A stretch of 64,000 nt of DNA, taken from Ruegeria marisrubri (GTDB lineage Bacteria; Pseudomonadota; Alphaproteobacteria; Rhodobacterales; Rhodobacteraceae). A program made the translations under genes and the position numbers. Positions 17,215-25,653 of the stretch are shown here, in pieces. The stretch is from NCBI RefSeq assembly GCF_001507595.1, contig NZ_LQBQ01000012.1:62001-126000 (forward strand), read 5' to 3'. A model generated the notes under the pieces. That model worked only from the letters and a program-made list of their open reading frames with translations. It did no database searches and was not told the DNA's origin. Position 1 is the stretch's first letter; each line of letters starts with the position of its first letter.

Positions 17215-18414
17215 TTACGTCACGGAACGGGGTGCGCGTAAAAATATGACGAATCCCGCCAGCATCAGGACCAGCGCAACGAGGAACGGAGCGCCGGGCA
17301 GATAGACCGGCGCGTTCTCACGGGCAAAGTAGGCAAATACCGCCGTCATCCCGAGAGGTGAAATGATCATCGACAAGGCGTGTATGGCGGCCAGCACGCC
17401 CTGAAGCTCGCCCTGCTGGCTGTCGGGAACCGCTTTTGACATCATCGCTTGCAGCGCCGGAGTCACCGCCGCGCCCAGCGCGGTGACCGGAATCAGCATC
17501 AGGGCGATCATGCCATTGGTGAGAAAGGCCAGCACACCGAACCCGGCGATATCGAACATCTGCCCCCAAACGACTGTCCCGCGCTCTCCCAGGTAGCGGG
17601 TGGCGGGCCGGATCAGCCCGCCCTGCACGGCGGCCATGGCGATCCCGTAGATGCCCAGCGAAATACCGATGAGTTGCGGCGACCAGCCGAACCGTTCCTG
17701 CGTGAAATAGGACCAGATGGCGGGATAGACGTAGATCGCCACGGAATACAGGAAATAGACCCACAAAAGCGGCCGGATGCCGGGAAGTTGCGAAATAGCG
17801 CGCATCGCACCGAAAGGGTGCGCCCGGCGCCACTGGAACGGGCGGCGGGTCGCGTCCGTCACGGTTTCGGGCATGACCAGAACGCCGGCCCCAAAATTCA
17901 GCCCGGCAAGGGCCGCAGCAGCCCAAAAGGGCGCGCGGGTTCCGTATTCGCCCAGCAAGCCGCCGATCATCGGCCCCAGCACGAATCCGACCCCGAAGGC
18001 CGCACCGAGCAAGCCGAAATTGGCGGCCTTTTCTTGGGGTTCGGACACGTCTGCCATGAACGCGGCCGTGGTGGAGTGGGTGGCGGCCGTGATGCCTCCG
18101 ACGATGCGGCCGAGCAGCAGAAGCCAGATCGAGCCGGCGACGGCCATGACCACATAGTCCAGTGCCATCACGAACAGCGAAACCAGCAGAACCGGGCGCC
18201 TCCCGCAAGCGTCCGAGAGGTTTCCCAGCACCGGTCCGAACAGGAACTGCATGGCCGCGAAGGTCGTGGTCAGGATCCCGCCCCAGATCGCCGCATCGGC
18301 AATTGCGCCGCCCTGGACCTCGACGATCAGGCTGGGCATGATCGGCATGATGAGACCGATGCCCATGGCGTCGATCATCACGGTGGTCAGGACGAAGAGA
18401 AAGGGCAGGCGCAT
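17215..18414 (-). CDS. MFS transporter, tetracycline-resistance (TCR) type
   Basis: A 399-residue protein with about twelve hydrophobic segments. The loop between helices 2 and 3 has GNLSDACGRRPVLL, the MFS signature, and the N-terminus MIDAMGIGLIMPIMP is characteristic of the TetA/TCR1.2 subgroup of drug:proton antiporters. These are inner-membrane exporters; many family members have unknown substrates, and a tetracycline role should not be assumed. It lies 69 bases downstream of pcaB in the same direction and may be the last gene of that operon, where it could move a pathway compound. Confidence 0.88.
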   Translation of the reverse strand: MRLPFLFVLTTVMIDAMGIGLIMPIMPSLIVEVQGGAIADAAIWGGILTTTFAAMQFLFGPVLGNLSDACGRRPVLLVSLFVMALDYVVMAVAGSIWLLLLGRIVGGITAATHSTTAAFMADVSEPQEKAANFGLLGAAFGVGFVLGPMIGGLLGEYGTRAPFWAAAALAGLNFGAGVLVMPETVTDATRRPFQWRRAHPFGAMRAISQLPGIRPLLWVYFLYSVAIYVYPAIWSYFTQERFGWSPQLIGISLGIYGIAMAAVQGGLIRPATRYLGERGTVVWGQMFDIAGFGVLAFLTNGMIALMLIPVTALGAAVTPALQAMMSKAVPDSQQGELQGVLAAIHALSMIISPLGMTAVFAYFARENAPVYLPGAPFLVALVLMLAGFVIFLRAPRSVT

Positions 18415-18483
18415 GGGTTCACGTCTCGGTCTGGCCGGAACCCTAGCCGCGCCCAGTCAGGCAGGGAAGGGGGTGTTTCGAGG

Positions 18484-19821
18484 TCACTCCTTGGAACGTT
18501 CCGTCACCCTGCGGGCGAAACTCCGGGCCTCTTCCGGGGCAAGGCCAAGTTGTTCTGCCGGATCGAACAGGGTTGCCGTGTCGATCTGCGGCCATGCGCG
18601 CGCGACCACGTCGCGCAGCGGCGTGCCGGTTTCCACCGCTTCTCGGCAAAGTGCCTTGGTGGTGGCTTGCGCCTCGGGCCGGGGCATGTGCCGGGCCAGT
18701 TCGAAGCTCAGCGCCTCGGCGTGGATCAGGCCGAGATTCTGTTCCAGCGCCGCGCGCATGGCCTCGGCATTCGGTTCGATACCCTGAACCAATCGCAACG
18801 CAACCTGACCGGCTGCCCCCGCGCCCAGAACGATTTGCGGCAGGCACATCCATTCGGTGAACCACGCGGCGCCATCCCTTTGGTGACGGTGCATCGCAGC
18901 CCCCTGCAAGGTGCTGAACAAACCCGTCTGTTGCCGCGCCAAGGCGACAAGAACGGAGGGGCCGACCGGGTTCTGTTTCTGCGGCATCGTCGAAGACGCG
19001 CCGCTGCCGCCAAGACGAATCTCGCCGATCCCTGTCTGGGTCAGCTCGATCGCATCTTCTCCGAGTTTGCCCAAGGCCAGAGTCGCCCGCGTGAGCCAGT
19101 CGCCGATGCGCAGGACGGGTGTGCGGTCAGTGTGCCAGCTGCGGCCGGGATCCTGCAGGTTGAGCAGTCCGGCCAGCGCCTTGCGGGTTTCGGTGGCTTG
19201 CGGACCCAACGCGCCACTCGTCCCCGCCGCGCCGGAAAGCGAGACCAGCAGACAGGTCCGGCGCAGTTCCGGCAATTCGTCGAGAAGCCCCAGAAGCGGA
19301 GCGCCCCAACCGGCGACGACGGCGCCGAAACTGGTGGGCGTGGCGTGCTGGCCGTAGGTTCGGGCCGGCATCGGCAGGGCGGCATGCGCCTCGGCCAGTT
19401 CCGACAGCCGGGCAAGAACGGAGGTCAGGTCTTTTTCTACCAACGTCAGCGCCTGCCGCAGCCGCAGCATCAGACCGGTGTCGATGATGTCCTGCGATGT
19501 GGCCCCCCAATGCACGAAGGCTGCATGTTCGGGGGCCTGCATCTCGGCCCGGAAAGCAGCCACAAGGGCCGGAACGCTGACGCCGTTCTCGCCGGTGGCC
19601 TGCGCCAACGCGCCTGGATCAAGCTGCACCTCCATCGCGGCGCGGGTGATGGCCTGCGCGCTTTCCGCAGGGATCACGCCCAGATCACCCTGAACCTTGG
19701 CCAGCATCCCCTCGACCAGCAGCATCGCCCGTAATTCGGCGCTGTCGGTGAACAGGCGGCCAATCTCTCCGGTCGGAAAGAGTTTCGAAAACATAGCGCT
19801 GTCAAAGACGGAACCAGCCAT
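18484..19821 (-). CDS. pcaB: 3-carboxy-cis,cis-muconate cycloisomerase
   Basis: A 445-residue fumarase/aspartase-superfamily lyase. The signature of the active-site loop is present (GSGASSTMPQKQNP, about residues 270-283), as is the HWGATSQD segment of the first conserved block. PcaB closes 3-carboxymuconate to the lactone in the protocatechuate branch of the beta-ketoadipate pathway. The pcaGH, pcaC and pcaQ genes that usually accompany it are not in the window, so the assignment as PcaB rather than a related lyase rests on family resemblance and on the PcaD-like neighbour. Its ATG overlaps the stop of the upstream hydrolase by one base (TGATG). Confidence 0.82.
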   Translation of the reverse strand: MAGSVFDSAMFSKLFPTGEIGRLFTDSAELRAMLLVEGMLAKVQGDLGVIPAESAQAITRAAMEVQLDPGALAQATGENGVSVPALVAAFRAEMQAPEHAAFVHWGATSQDIIDTGLMLRLRQALTLVEKDLTSVLARLSELAEAHAALPMPARTYGQHATPTSFGAVVAGWGAPLLGLLDELPELRRTCLLVSLSGAAGTSGALGPQATETRKALAGLLNLQDPGRSWHTDRTPVLRIGDWLTRATLALGKLGEDAIELTQTGIGEIRLGGSGASSTMPQKQNPVGPSVLVALARQQTGLFSTLQGAAMHRHQRDGAAWFTEWMCLPQIVLGAGAAGQVALRLVQGIEPNAEAMRAALEQNLGLIHAEALSFELARHMPRPEAQATTKALCREAVETGTPLRDVVARAWPQIDTATLFDPAEQLGLAPEEARSFARRVTERSKE

Positions 19822-20534
19822 CAGAACTGTCTTTCGATCTTGCTCAGCAGTTGGGCCAACTGCCGCGGGTGAGAGAAAAAGGGCGAGTGCGAGCTGTCCA
19901 TGTCATACCGCCTGTCGCCAGGGAAGTCGCGGCACATTTCGGCCTGAAACTCGGGCGTTATGGTCCGGTCGTCGGTGGTGCGGATATAGGCCCGGGGCAC
20001 TCTGCCGTAACGCTCGGTCAGAAACAGCGGCTTTTCCTGCGGCCCGATCGCCTGCGGGCAGAGATGGGCCCGGGCGTAGTCCACGCATTCGTCGGAACAG
20101 TCGTGATAGAACAGGGGCCGGATCCGAGAGGGCTCGATCTCGTAGGACAGGCCGTCGGGGGACTTCACGACCGAACCGATCAGGGGTTGGCGGTCTGCGC
20201 GTCTGCGCATCTCGGCGATGGACAGGCCCGAGATCGGCACATAGGCGCACAGATAGACGAGACCGCGCATCATGCCCGGCTCGGCCTCGGCTGCGGCGGT
20301 GATGGGATAGCCGCCCCAGGAATGGCCGACGATGACGGTTTCCGGCGTCGAGGCGGCCAGAACAGCGTCCCGGCATCCCTCAAGAGTGACGTCGGCAATG
20401 GGGGTCTCGTCCTCGCCATGGCTGGGCATGTCGATGGCCCGGGCCGAGTGGCCCAGTGCGACGAGTTCGGGGATCAGGTCGCGCCAGCACCAGGCGCCGT
20501 GGCAAGAGCCGTGAACCAGAAGAAAATCGGCCAT
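19821..20534 (-). CDS. Alpha/beta hydrolase (salicylate-esterase-like)
   Basis: A 237-residue alpha/beta hydrolase. The opening LLVHGSCHGAWCWRDLIP is the oxyanion region typical of plant-type methyl esterases and their bacterial relatives; the nucleophile elbow is GHSWGG (Ser72), and the C-terminal SSHSPFFSHP carries the catalytic His. Such enzymes hydrolyse esters or lactones. The gene is coupled to pcaB (1-base overlap) and lies 13 bases after the PcaD-like gene, so it is part of the same operon and probably removes an ester group from a pathway intermediate. Confidence 0.85.
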   Translation of the reverse strand: MADFLLVHGSCHGAWCWRDLIPELVALGHSARAIDMPSHGEDETPIADVTLEGCRDAVLAASTPETVIVGHSWGGYPITAAAEAEPGMMRGLVYLCAYVPISGLSIAEMRRRADRQPLIGSVVKSPDGLSYEIEPSRIRPLFYHDCSDECVDYARAHLCPQAIGPQEKPLFLTERYGRVPRAYIRTTDDRTITPEFQAEMCRDFPGDRRYDMDSSHSPFFSHPRQLAQLLSKIERQF

Positions 20535-20547
20535 GATTTTTCGTGCC

Positions 20548-21345
20548 TCAGACGTGCCCGGTTTCTTTCAGGAATTTCGTCAGGATAGCCGCGTATTCCT
20601 CGGGCTTTTCCACGCAGGGCAGGTGGCCGGCCCGGCGGATCAGCTCGAAGCGCGACCCCGGCACAAGATCGACGGTCTCGCGCACCAGATCGGGCGGGGT
20701 GGCCCCGTCCTCGCTGCCGGCAATGCCGAGGGTCGGCAGCCGCAACCCGCTGGTCGGCGTATAGAAGTCGGTGCCCGAAATCGCGGCGGACACGCCGGCA
20801 TAGCCTTCGTCCGGCTGCCGCACCAGCATGTTGCGCCAGAGGGCCACTTCGGGCGTGGCAAGAAAGTCCTTCGAGAACCACCGCTCCAGAATGCTGTCCG
20901 CCAGCGCCTCTATCCCTCCTTCACGAACGGCGGCGATACGGTCGCTCCACATCTCGGGCGTTCCGATCTTGGCGCCGGTATTCGACAGAACCAGCGCACG
21001 GACCTGGTCCATCCGCTTGACGGCCAGCCCCTGACCGATCATCCCGCCGACCGACAGCCCCACGAAAACGCAGTCGCGGATTTCCAGCATGTCCAGCAGC
21101 GCCTCGGCATCACGCACCAGCGCACCCATGGAATAAGACCCCGGCGGCAGCGACGACAACCCGTGGCCCCGCTTGTCATAGCGAATGAGTTTCAGCCCCT
21201 TGGGCAGCAACGGCAGTATGTCGTCCCAAAGGCGCATGTCGGTGCCCAGCGAATTGGCAAAGACCACCGGCGCGCCATCCGGGTCGCCGTCGATCCTGTA
21301 GTGAAGCTGGACATTTCCAAGTTCGGCGATCTTCATGACACTCAT
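20548..21345 (-). CDS. pcaD: 3-oxoadipate enol-lactonase-like alpha/beta hydrolase
   Basis: A 265-residue protein with the PcaD pattern: nucleophile elbow GLSVGGMIGQG, oxyanion segment FANSLGTDMRLWD, acid in AGSEDGATP and catalytic His in RAGHLPCVEKPEE. PcaD hydrolyses 3-oxoadipate enol-lactone to 3-oxoadipate. The neighbouring pcaB supports the call, although sequence alone cannot exclude another lactone. Starts are possible at 21345 (chosen; GGAA upstream), 21336 and a GTG at 21366. There is a 108-base gap to the PLP lyase gene upstream, large enough to hold its own promoter. Confidence 0.8.
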   Translation of the reverse strand: MSVMKIAELGNVQLHYRIDGDPDGAPVVFANSLGTDMRLWDDILPLLPKGLKLIRYDKRGHGLSSLPPGSYSMGALVRDAEALLDMLEIRDCVFVGLSVGGMIGQGLAVKRMDQVRALVLSNTGAKIGTPEMWSDRIAAVREGGIEALADSILERWFSKDFLATPEVALWRNMLVRQPDEGYAGVSAAISGTDFYTPTSGLRLPTLGIAGSEDGATPPDLVRETVDLVPGSRFELIRRAGHLPCVEKPEEYAAILTKFLKETGHV

Positions 21346-21453
21346 CCATTTGTTCCGGGCTGGCACTCGAGCAGCGCCCGACCGTCGGTTTATTCCGGGT
21401 ATAAGGCAGCGCCCCCTTGTGATCCACTGCGCACGCGTGATTCACGGGCCCCA

Positions 21454-22428
21454 TCACGGTATGTGTTTCAGGGCACCGGCGAACAGTTCGGGGTCCACGT
21501 TGCCGCCCGAGGCGACCACGATGACCGTATCGCCTTCGATCTCGTCCCGCCGGAACAGGGCCGAGGCCAGGGCGACCGCCCCGCCCGGCTCGATCACGAT
21601 CTTCAGCCGCAAAAAGGCCAGAGCCATGGCTTGCAACGCTTCGCCTTCGGACACGCTCAGGCCCGGGCCGCAGAGGCGTTTCAGAATCGGAAAGGTGATC
21701 TCGCCCGGTTGCGGCGTCAGGATGGCATCGCAGATGTTGCCGGATGTCTCGGTGTTGCTCACGATCCGGCCGGACAGCAGCGAGCGTTTCGTGTCGTCGA
21801 ACCCTTCCGGCTCGCAGGGGCGGGCGCGCAGGCCCGGGGCGTGCCCTTCCAGCGCCAGCGCGATCCCCGAGGTCAGCCCGCCGCCGCCACAGGGGACAAG
21901 GACATCCGCCTTTTCAATGCCGAGCTCCTTGGCCTGCTCGGCGATTTCTAGCCCGACCGTTCCCTGACCCGCGATCACCAGCGGTTCGTCATAGGGCTTG
22001 ATCAGGGTCAGCCCGCGTTCGGCGGCCAGCGCGGCGCCAATCTCTTCGCGGCTTTCTGTAGCCCGGTCATACAGAACCACCTCGGCCCCCAGCGCGCGGG
22101 TGTTGTCGATCTTGAGCTGCGGCGCGTCCGAGGGCATGACGATCACCGAGGCAATCCCGTGTTTCGACGCCGCCAGCGCCACGCCCTGCGCGTGATTGCC
22201 CGAGGAATAGGCGATCACGCCACGCTTGCGGGTGTCAGGATCGAGCGCCGAAATGGCCGACCACGCACCGCGGAACTTGAAACTGCCGGTGTGCTGCAGG
22301 CACTCGGGCTTCACCAGCACGCGCCGTCCGGCGAGTTCGTCCAGAAAGGGCGAGTCCAGCAGCGGGGTGCGGCGGGCATGGCCCTTGAGCCGCCCGGCGG
22401 CGGCCTCGATCATTTCAAGGCTGCTCAT
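21454..22428 (-). CDS. Threonine/serine dehydratase-family PLP enzyme
   Basis: A 324-residue fold-type II PLP enzyme. The PLP lysine is Lys51 in TGSFKFRGA, the phosphate-binding loop is PCGGGGLTSG and the asparagine loop is SSGNHAQG, matching threonine dehydratase, serine racemase and hydroxyaspartate ammonia-lyases. It lacks the C-terminal ACT domain of biosynthetic IlvA, so it is catabolic. Its start overlaps the stop of the upstream hydrolase by four bases (ATGA). Together with a haloacid dehalogenase and hydrolases it may process a hydroxy-amino acid, but the substrate is not known. Confidence 0.85.
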   Translation of the reverse strand: MSSLEMIEAAAGRLKGHARRTPLLDSPFLDELAGRRVLVKPECLQHTGSFKFRGAWSAISALDPDTRKRGVIAYSSGNHAQGVALAASKHGIASVIVMPSDAPQLKIDNTRALGAEVVLYDRATESREEIGAALAAERGLTLIKPYDEPLVIAGQGTVGLEIAEQAKELGIEKADVLVPCGGGGLTSGIALALEGHAPGLRARPCEPEGFDDTKRSLLSGRIVSNTETSGNICDAILTPQPGEITFPILKRLCGPGLSVSEGEALQAMALAFLRLKIVIEPGGAVALASALFRRDEIEGDTVIVVASGGNVDPELFAGALKHIP

Positions 22429-23252
22429 GAGGCCTCCAGAATGCGGCGGATGATGTCGAGGGATTCGGGTTCGTCCAGAAACGGCGCGTGGCCACGGTTA
22501 GGAACGTCTGCCGAAATCAGACCCGGATGCCGCCGGTGCATCTCGGCCAGTGTATCTGCGCCAAGGATGTCGGAATTGGCCCCGCGTATCACGCCGGTGG
22601 GGACGTCCCTCAGAGCTTCGAAGAACAGCCACATATCCGGAATCGCGCCGGTGGCGGCCTGTTCCAGCAACGCCTTGTGCAGCGCGTCGTCATAGCGCAG
22701 GGCCAGACCGTCAGGGGTGGCTTCGTACTGGATTTCCGCCTGCTTGCGCCACCTTTCCAGAGGCACGCCGGGAAACTGCGGCTCCATCGCGTCCTTGAGA
22801 ACGCGTGCGGCCTGATCGTAGGTTTTCGAGACCGGCTTTTTGCCGACATATTCCATGATCCGCGCGATCCCCGAAGGTTCGATCACCGGCCCCACATCAT
22901 TCAGGACCACGCCGGCCAGTCGCTCGGGGTGGCTGGCGGCCAACGCCATGGCGATGAGACCACCCCGCGATGTGCCCAGAACCGTGACCCTGCCCAGCCC
23001 CAGGTGATCCAGCAACTCGATCGCGTCATGGGATTCGCGGAAGATATTGTAGTTCATGTAATCGGGGTCGTAATCCGACCGGCCTCGGCCGCGGTAATCC
23101 ATTGCGATCATGCGCAGGTCTGCCACATGCGGTGCAAGGAACGAGAAATCCCGGCTGCATCTTGTCAGCCCGGCAAGGCACAGCAGCGGCTGGCCCTCGC
23201 CGTTGTCCTCGAAATAGATCCGCCTGTCATCGGTGGTGGTGAAATACGGCAT
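22425..23252 (-). CDS. Alpha/beta hydrolase
   Basis: A 275-residue alpha/beta hydrolase with nucleophile elbow GTSRGG, DYRGRGRSDYD after strand 4, an acidic residue in GANSDILG and the catalytic His in NRGHAPFLDEPE. It belongs to the broad group with haloalkane dehalogenases, epoxide hydrolases and C-C hydrolases, but the nucleophile is Ser, so it is not a haloalkane dehalogenase (those use Asp). The ATG at 23252 overlaps the stop of the dehalogenase gene by one base, and its stop overlaps the next gene, so all three are coupled. Confidence 0.83.
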   Translation of the reverse strand: MPYFTTTDDRRIYFEDNGEGQPLLCLAGLTRCSRDFSFLAPHVADLRMIAMDYRGRGRSDYDPDYMNYNIFRESHDAIELLDHLGLGRVTVLGTSRGGLIAMALAASHPERLAGVVLNDVGPVIEPSGIARIMEYVGKKPVSKTYDQAARVLKDAMEPQFPGVPLERWRKQAEIQYEATPDGLALRYDDALHKALLEQAATGAIPDMWLFFEALRDVPTGVIRGANSDILGADTLAEMHRRHPGLISADVPNRGHAPFLDEPESLDIIRRILEAS

Positions 23253-23938
23253 CAGGCCCCTGCAAGTTCGGGTATCGAGGTCAGGTCGGACAGTACATGG
23301 ACAGGCCGCCACGGCAAGCGGTCCATCGGCTCGCCCGACCGATTGACCCAGGCCGTGACGAAGCCGTAGCCGCTGGCGCCCGCAGCGTCCCAGCCGTTGG
23401 AGCTGACGAACAACACCTCGTCCTTCGCGCAGCCGAACCTCCCGGGCACCAGGTCATAGACGCGGCTATCCGGTTTGAAGACACCCACGCTTTCGACCGA
23501 CAGAACGTCATCCAGAACATCGCCGATCCCGGCCGACTGCACCGCGCCATCAAGCATGGCAGGCGAGCCGTTCGACAGGATCGCCGTCCGCTTGCCCGCC
23601 GCCTTGAGCGCGCGCAGCATGTCAGGGACCTCGGGATAGGCCTGCAATTCCCAGTAGAGGTCCAGCAGGCGTTTGCGCAGGGCCGGCTTGCCGTCCAGAC
23701 CGGTCGCCTCCAGCGCCCAGTCGAGACCGTCTTGCGTGACCTTCCAGAAATCCGTGTGGGCATCGGTGATGGCCCGGAGCCAGGTGTATTGCAGCTGCTT
23801 CAGTCGCCAGTGATTGGCCAGATCCGGCCACTTGTCGCGCAGCTCTGAATGCTCCGGTTCCGCCGCGGCCTGTCGGGCGGCGGCGGCAACGTCGAAAAGC
23901 GTACCATAGGCATCGAAAATGCAGGTGGTGATCGCCAT
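23252..23938 (-). CDS. Haloacid dehalogenase, type II ((S)-2-haloacid dehalogenase)
   Basis: A 228-residue HAD enzyme. All residues expected of type II 2-haloacid dehalogenases can be seen: nucleophile Asp9 in FDAYGTLF, the QLQYTWLR segment, SNGSP, Lys in FKPDSRVYDL, and the SSNGWDAAGA motif specific to dehalogenases. The enzyme replaces the halogen of (S)-2-haloacids by hydroxyl with inversion. Marine bacteria meet such acids from halogenated natural products. First gene of the minus-strand cluster; ATG at 23938 has GGGAGG upstream. Confidence 0.9.
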   Translation of the reverse strand: MAITTCIFDAYGTLFDVAAAARQAAAEPEHSELRDKWPDLANHWRLKQLQYTWLRAITDAHTDFWKVTQDGLDWALEATGLDGKPALRKRLLDLYWELQAYPEVPDMLRALKAAGKRTAILSNGSPAMLDGAVQSAGIGDVLDDVLSVESVGVFKPDSRVYDLVPGRFGCAKDEVLFVSSNGWDAAGASGYGFVTAWVNRSGEPMDRLPWRPVHVLSDLTSIPELAGA

Positions 23939-24063
23939 CCTGTCCTCCCTCGTCCGGCGCAGGTTTGCACAGCGGAGCGCAGGGGGGAAGGGGGAGGGTT
24001 TACATTGGGGCGTCACGCTCTAGGGTGTTTTCTTCAATCCAATAGTAGAGGACCCCAATACCC

Positions 24064-24492
24064 ATGACCGAAATCAAGCAAGGCGACACGGTTCGCATCC
24101 ACTACACGGGGACTCTGCTGGACGGCAAGACCTTCGACAGCTCCGAAGGCCGTGATCCCCTTGAGTTCGTTGTCGGCTCGGGACAGATCATCGCAGGTCT
24201 GGATTCGGCCTTGCCGGGCATGGTGCTCGGCGAAAAGAAACGGGTCGAAGTGCCATGCGTCGAGGCCTATGGCCCGGTCAACCCGGCCATGCGCCAGGCC
24301 ATCCCGCGTGAGGGCATCCCCGATGACATTCCGCTGGATCTGGGAACGCAGCTTCAGATGCAGACCCCTGACGGGCACGCCCTTCCTGTGACCGTGGTCG
24401 AAGTGGACGAATCGACTGTCACGCTCGATGCCAATCACCCCTTGGCCGGGCAGGATCTGATTTTCGACATAGAGATCGTATCGATCAATTGA
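24064..24492 (+). CDS. FKBP-type peptidyl-prolyl cis-trans isomerase, SlyD-like
   Basis: A 142-residue protein with the FKBP core split by an IF (insert-in-flap) domain, as in SlyD: HYTGTLLDGKTFDSS at the start, GSGQIIAGLDSALPGM at the active site and NHPLAGQDLIFDIE at the end. There is no histidine-rich metal-binding tail. It catalyses prolyl isomerisation and acts as a cytoplasmic chaperone. It stands alone, divergent from the dehalogenase cluster. Confidence 0.93.
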   Translation: MTEIKQGDTVRIHYTGTLLDGKTFDSSEGRDPLEFVVGSGQIIAGLDSALPGMVLGEKKRVEVPCVEAYGPVNPAMRQAIPREGIPDDIPLDLGTQLQMQTPDGHALPVTVVEVDESTVTLDANHPLAGQDLIFDIEIVSIN

Positions 24493-24521
24493 GCCCGCCG
24501 ATCACTCGCGCGAGCATTTCT

Positions 24522-24544
24522 ACGGGGCGCCAAGGGTGCCCCGT
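24522..24544. terminator. Hairpin between FKBP gene and a convergent small gene
   Basis: ACGGGGCGCC-aag-GGTGCCCCGT forms a 10-bp stem with one G-T pair and a 3-base loop. It lies between two convergent genes and could end transcription from both sides, although the T-tracts are short. Confidence 0.5.
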
Positions 24545-24555
24545 GGCGTTTCCGG

Positions 24556-24795
24556 TCAGTAGTGCGGTGGCTGGCTCAGACTGCTGGCCGCCTGAGCCAT
24601 TCCGCTCAGCCAGTTGATGACCGCGGGCTGTGACAGAATGACAAGTCCTGCCACAAACATGCACAGACCCAAGGCGGCAAGGCGCAGTATGTCCTCCGGC
24701 CGAAGCGGCTCGCGTTCAGGCGCTTTCTTGGCCAGCACCCGTTTCGCTTTCGCCCGGCGTTCCGTCGCCGTGAGGATCAGATCGACTTTGCTCAT
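24556..24795 (-). CDS. Small single-pass membrane protein of unknown function
   Basis: A 79-residue protein: a charged N-terminus rich in Arg, Lys and Glu (about residues 1-38), one membrane segment (LRLAALGLCMFVAGLVILS, about 42-60) and a short tail. I do not recognise a family. A longer open frame extends upstream, but the ATG at 24795 gives a sensible protein; its ribosome-binding site is weak. It lies 58 bases downstream of fabI in the same direction. Confidence 0.6.
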   Translation of the reverse strand: MSKVDLILTATERRAKAKRVLAKKAPEREPLRPEDILRLAALGLCMFVAGLVILSQPAVINWLSGMAQAASSLSQPPHY

Positions 24796-24853
24796 GCCGG
24801 ATTTTTCGCCCCGAACTATGGTTAATTCTTGGCAGGGGCAGGGAAAAACCGGG

Positions 24854-25645
24854 TCACATGTAATCCGGCTGTGGCATCCCCAGAACATGGAAACCGCCAT
24901 CGACGCGGATGATTTCGCCGGATGTGCAGGCGCCGGCGTCGGACGCAAGGTAGACCGCGGTTCCGCCGACCGCTTCAAGCGTGGCGTTCGACCGCAGCGG
25001 CGCGTTCTGGTCGCAGAACTTGTAAGTCTTGCGCGCGCCGCCGATGGCCGCACCGGCCAGCGTCTTCATCGGGCCGGGCGAGATCGCGTTGACGCGAATC
25101 CCGTCAGGGCCGAGATCGTTGGCAAGGTAACGGGTGGCAGACTCCAGCGCCGCCTTGGCAACGCCCATCACGTTGTAGTTCGGAACCACCCGGTTCGACC
25201 CCTGGTAGGTCAGAGTCAGCAGGGTTCCGCCGTTGTCCTTCATCAACGGATAGGCGCGGCGCGCCACCTCGATGAAGGAATAGGCCGAAACATCCATCGA
25301 ATGCTTGAAGTTCGCGCGGGAGGTATTGAGGAACCGACCGGTCAGCTCGTTCTTGTCCGAATAGGCAATCGCATGCACCAGAAAGTCGATGGTGGGCCAG
25401 CGCGCCTCCAACTCGGCGAACGCCCGGTCCAGCGAAGCATCGTCGGTTACATCCGCATCGACCATGAAGTCACTGCCGACGCTCTCGGCCAAAGGCTCGA
25501 GACGCTTGCCGAAAGCCTCACCCTGGTAGGTGAAGGCCAGTTCAGCGCCAGCCTCGTGCATGGCCTTGGCAATGCCCCATGCGATCGATCGATCATTGGC
25601 CACGCCCATTATCAGGCCACGCTTGCCTTTCAGTAATTCCGACAT
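24854..25645 (-). CDS. fabI: Enoyl-[acyl-carrier-protein] reductase (NADH)
   Basis: A 263-residue short-chain dehydrogenase of the FabI group. The FabI-specific cofactor motif GVANDRSIAWGIA (residues 14-26) and the catalytic Tyr157/Lys164 (Y-x6-K) are present, with Tyr147 preceding. It reduces trans-2-enoyl-ACP in the last step of each fatty-acid elongation cycle. It follows fabB by 8 bases and so is the third gene of a fabA-fabB-fabI operon. Confidence 0.96.
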   Translation of the reverse strand: MSELLKGKRGLIMGVANDRSIAWGIAKAMHEAGAELAFTYQGEAFGKRLEPLAESVGSDFMVDADVTDDASLDRAFAELEARWPTIDFLVHAIAYSDKNELTGRFLNTSRANFKHSMDVSAYSFIEVARRAYPLMKDNGGTLLTLTYQGSNRVVPNYNVMGVAKAALESATRYLANDLGPDGIRVNAISPGPMKTLAGAAIGGARKTYKFCDQNAPLRSNATLEAVGGTAVYLASDAGACTSGEIIRVDGGFHVLGMPQPDYM

Positions 25646-25653
25646 CTCTACTC

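Noticed and set aside
17215-18414. Tetracycline-resistance gene
   Set aside because: The transporter belongs to the TCR-type MFS group, but that group has many non-resistance members and no tetR-type partner is adjacent.
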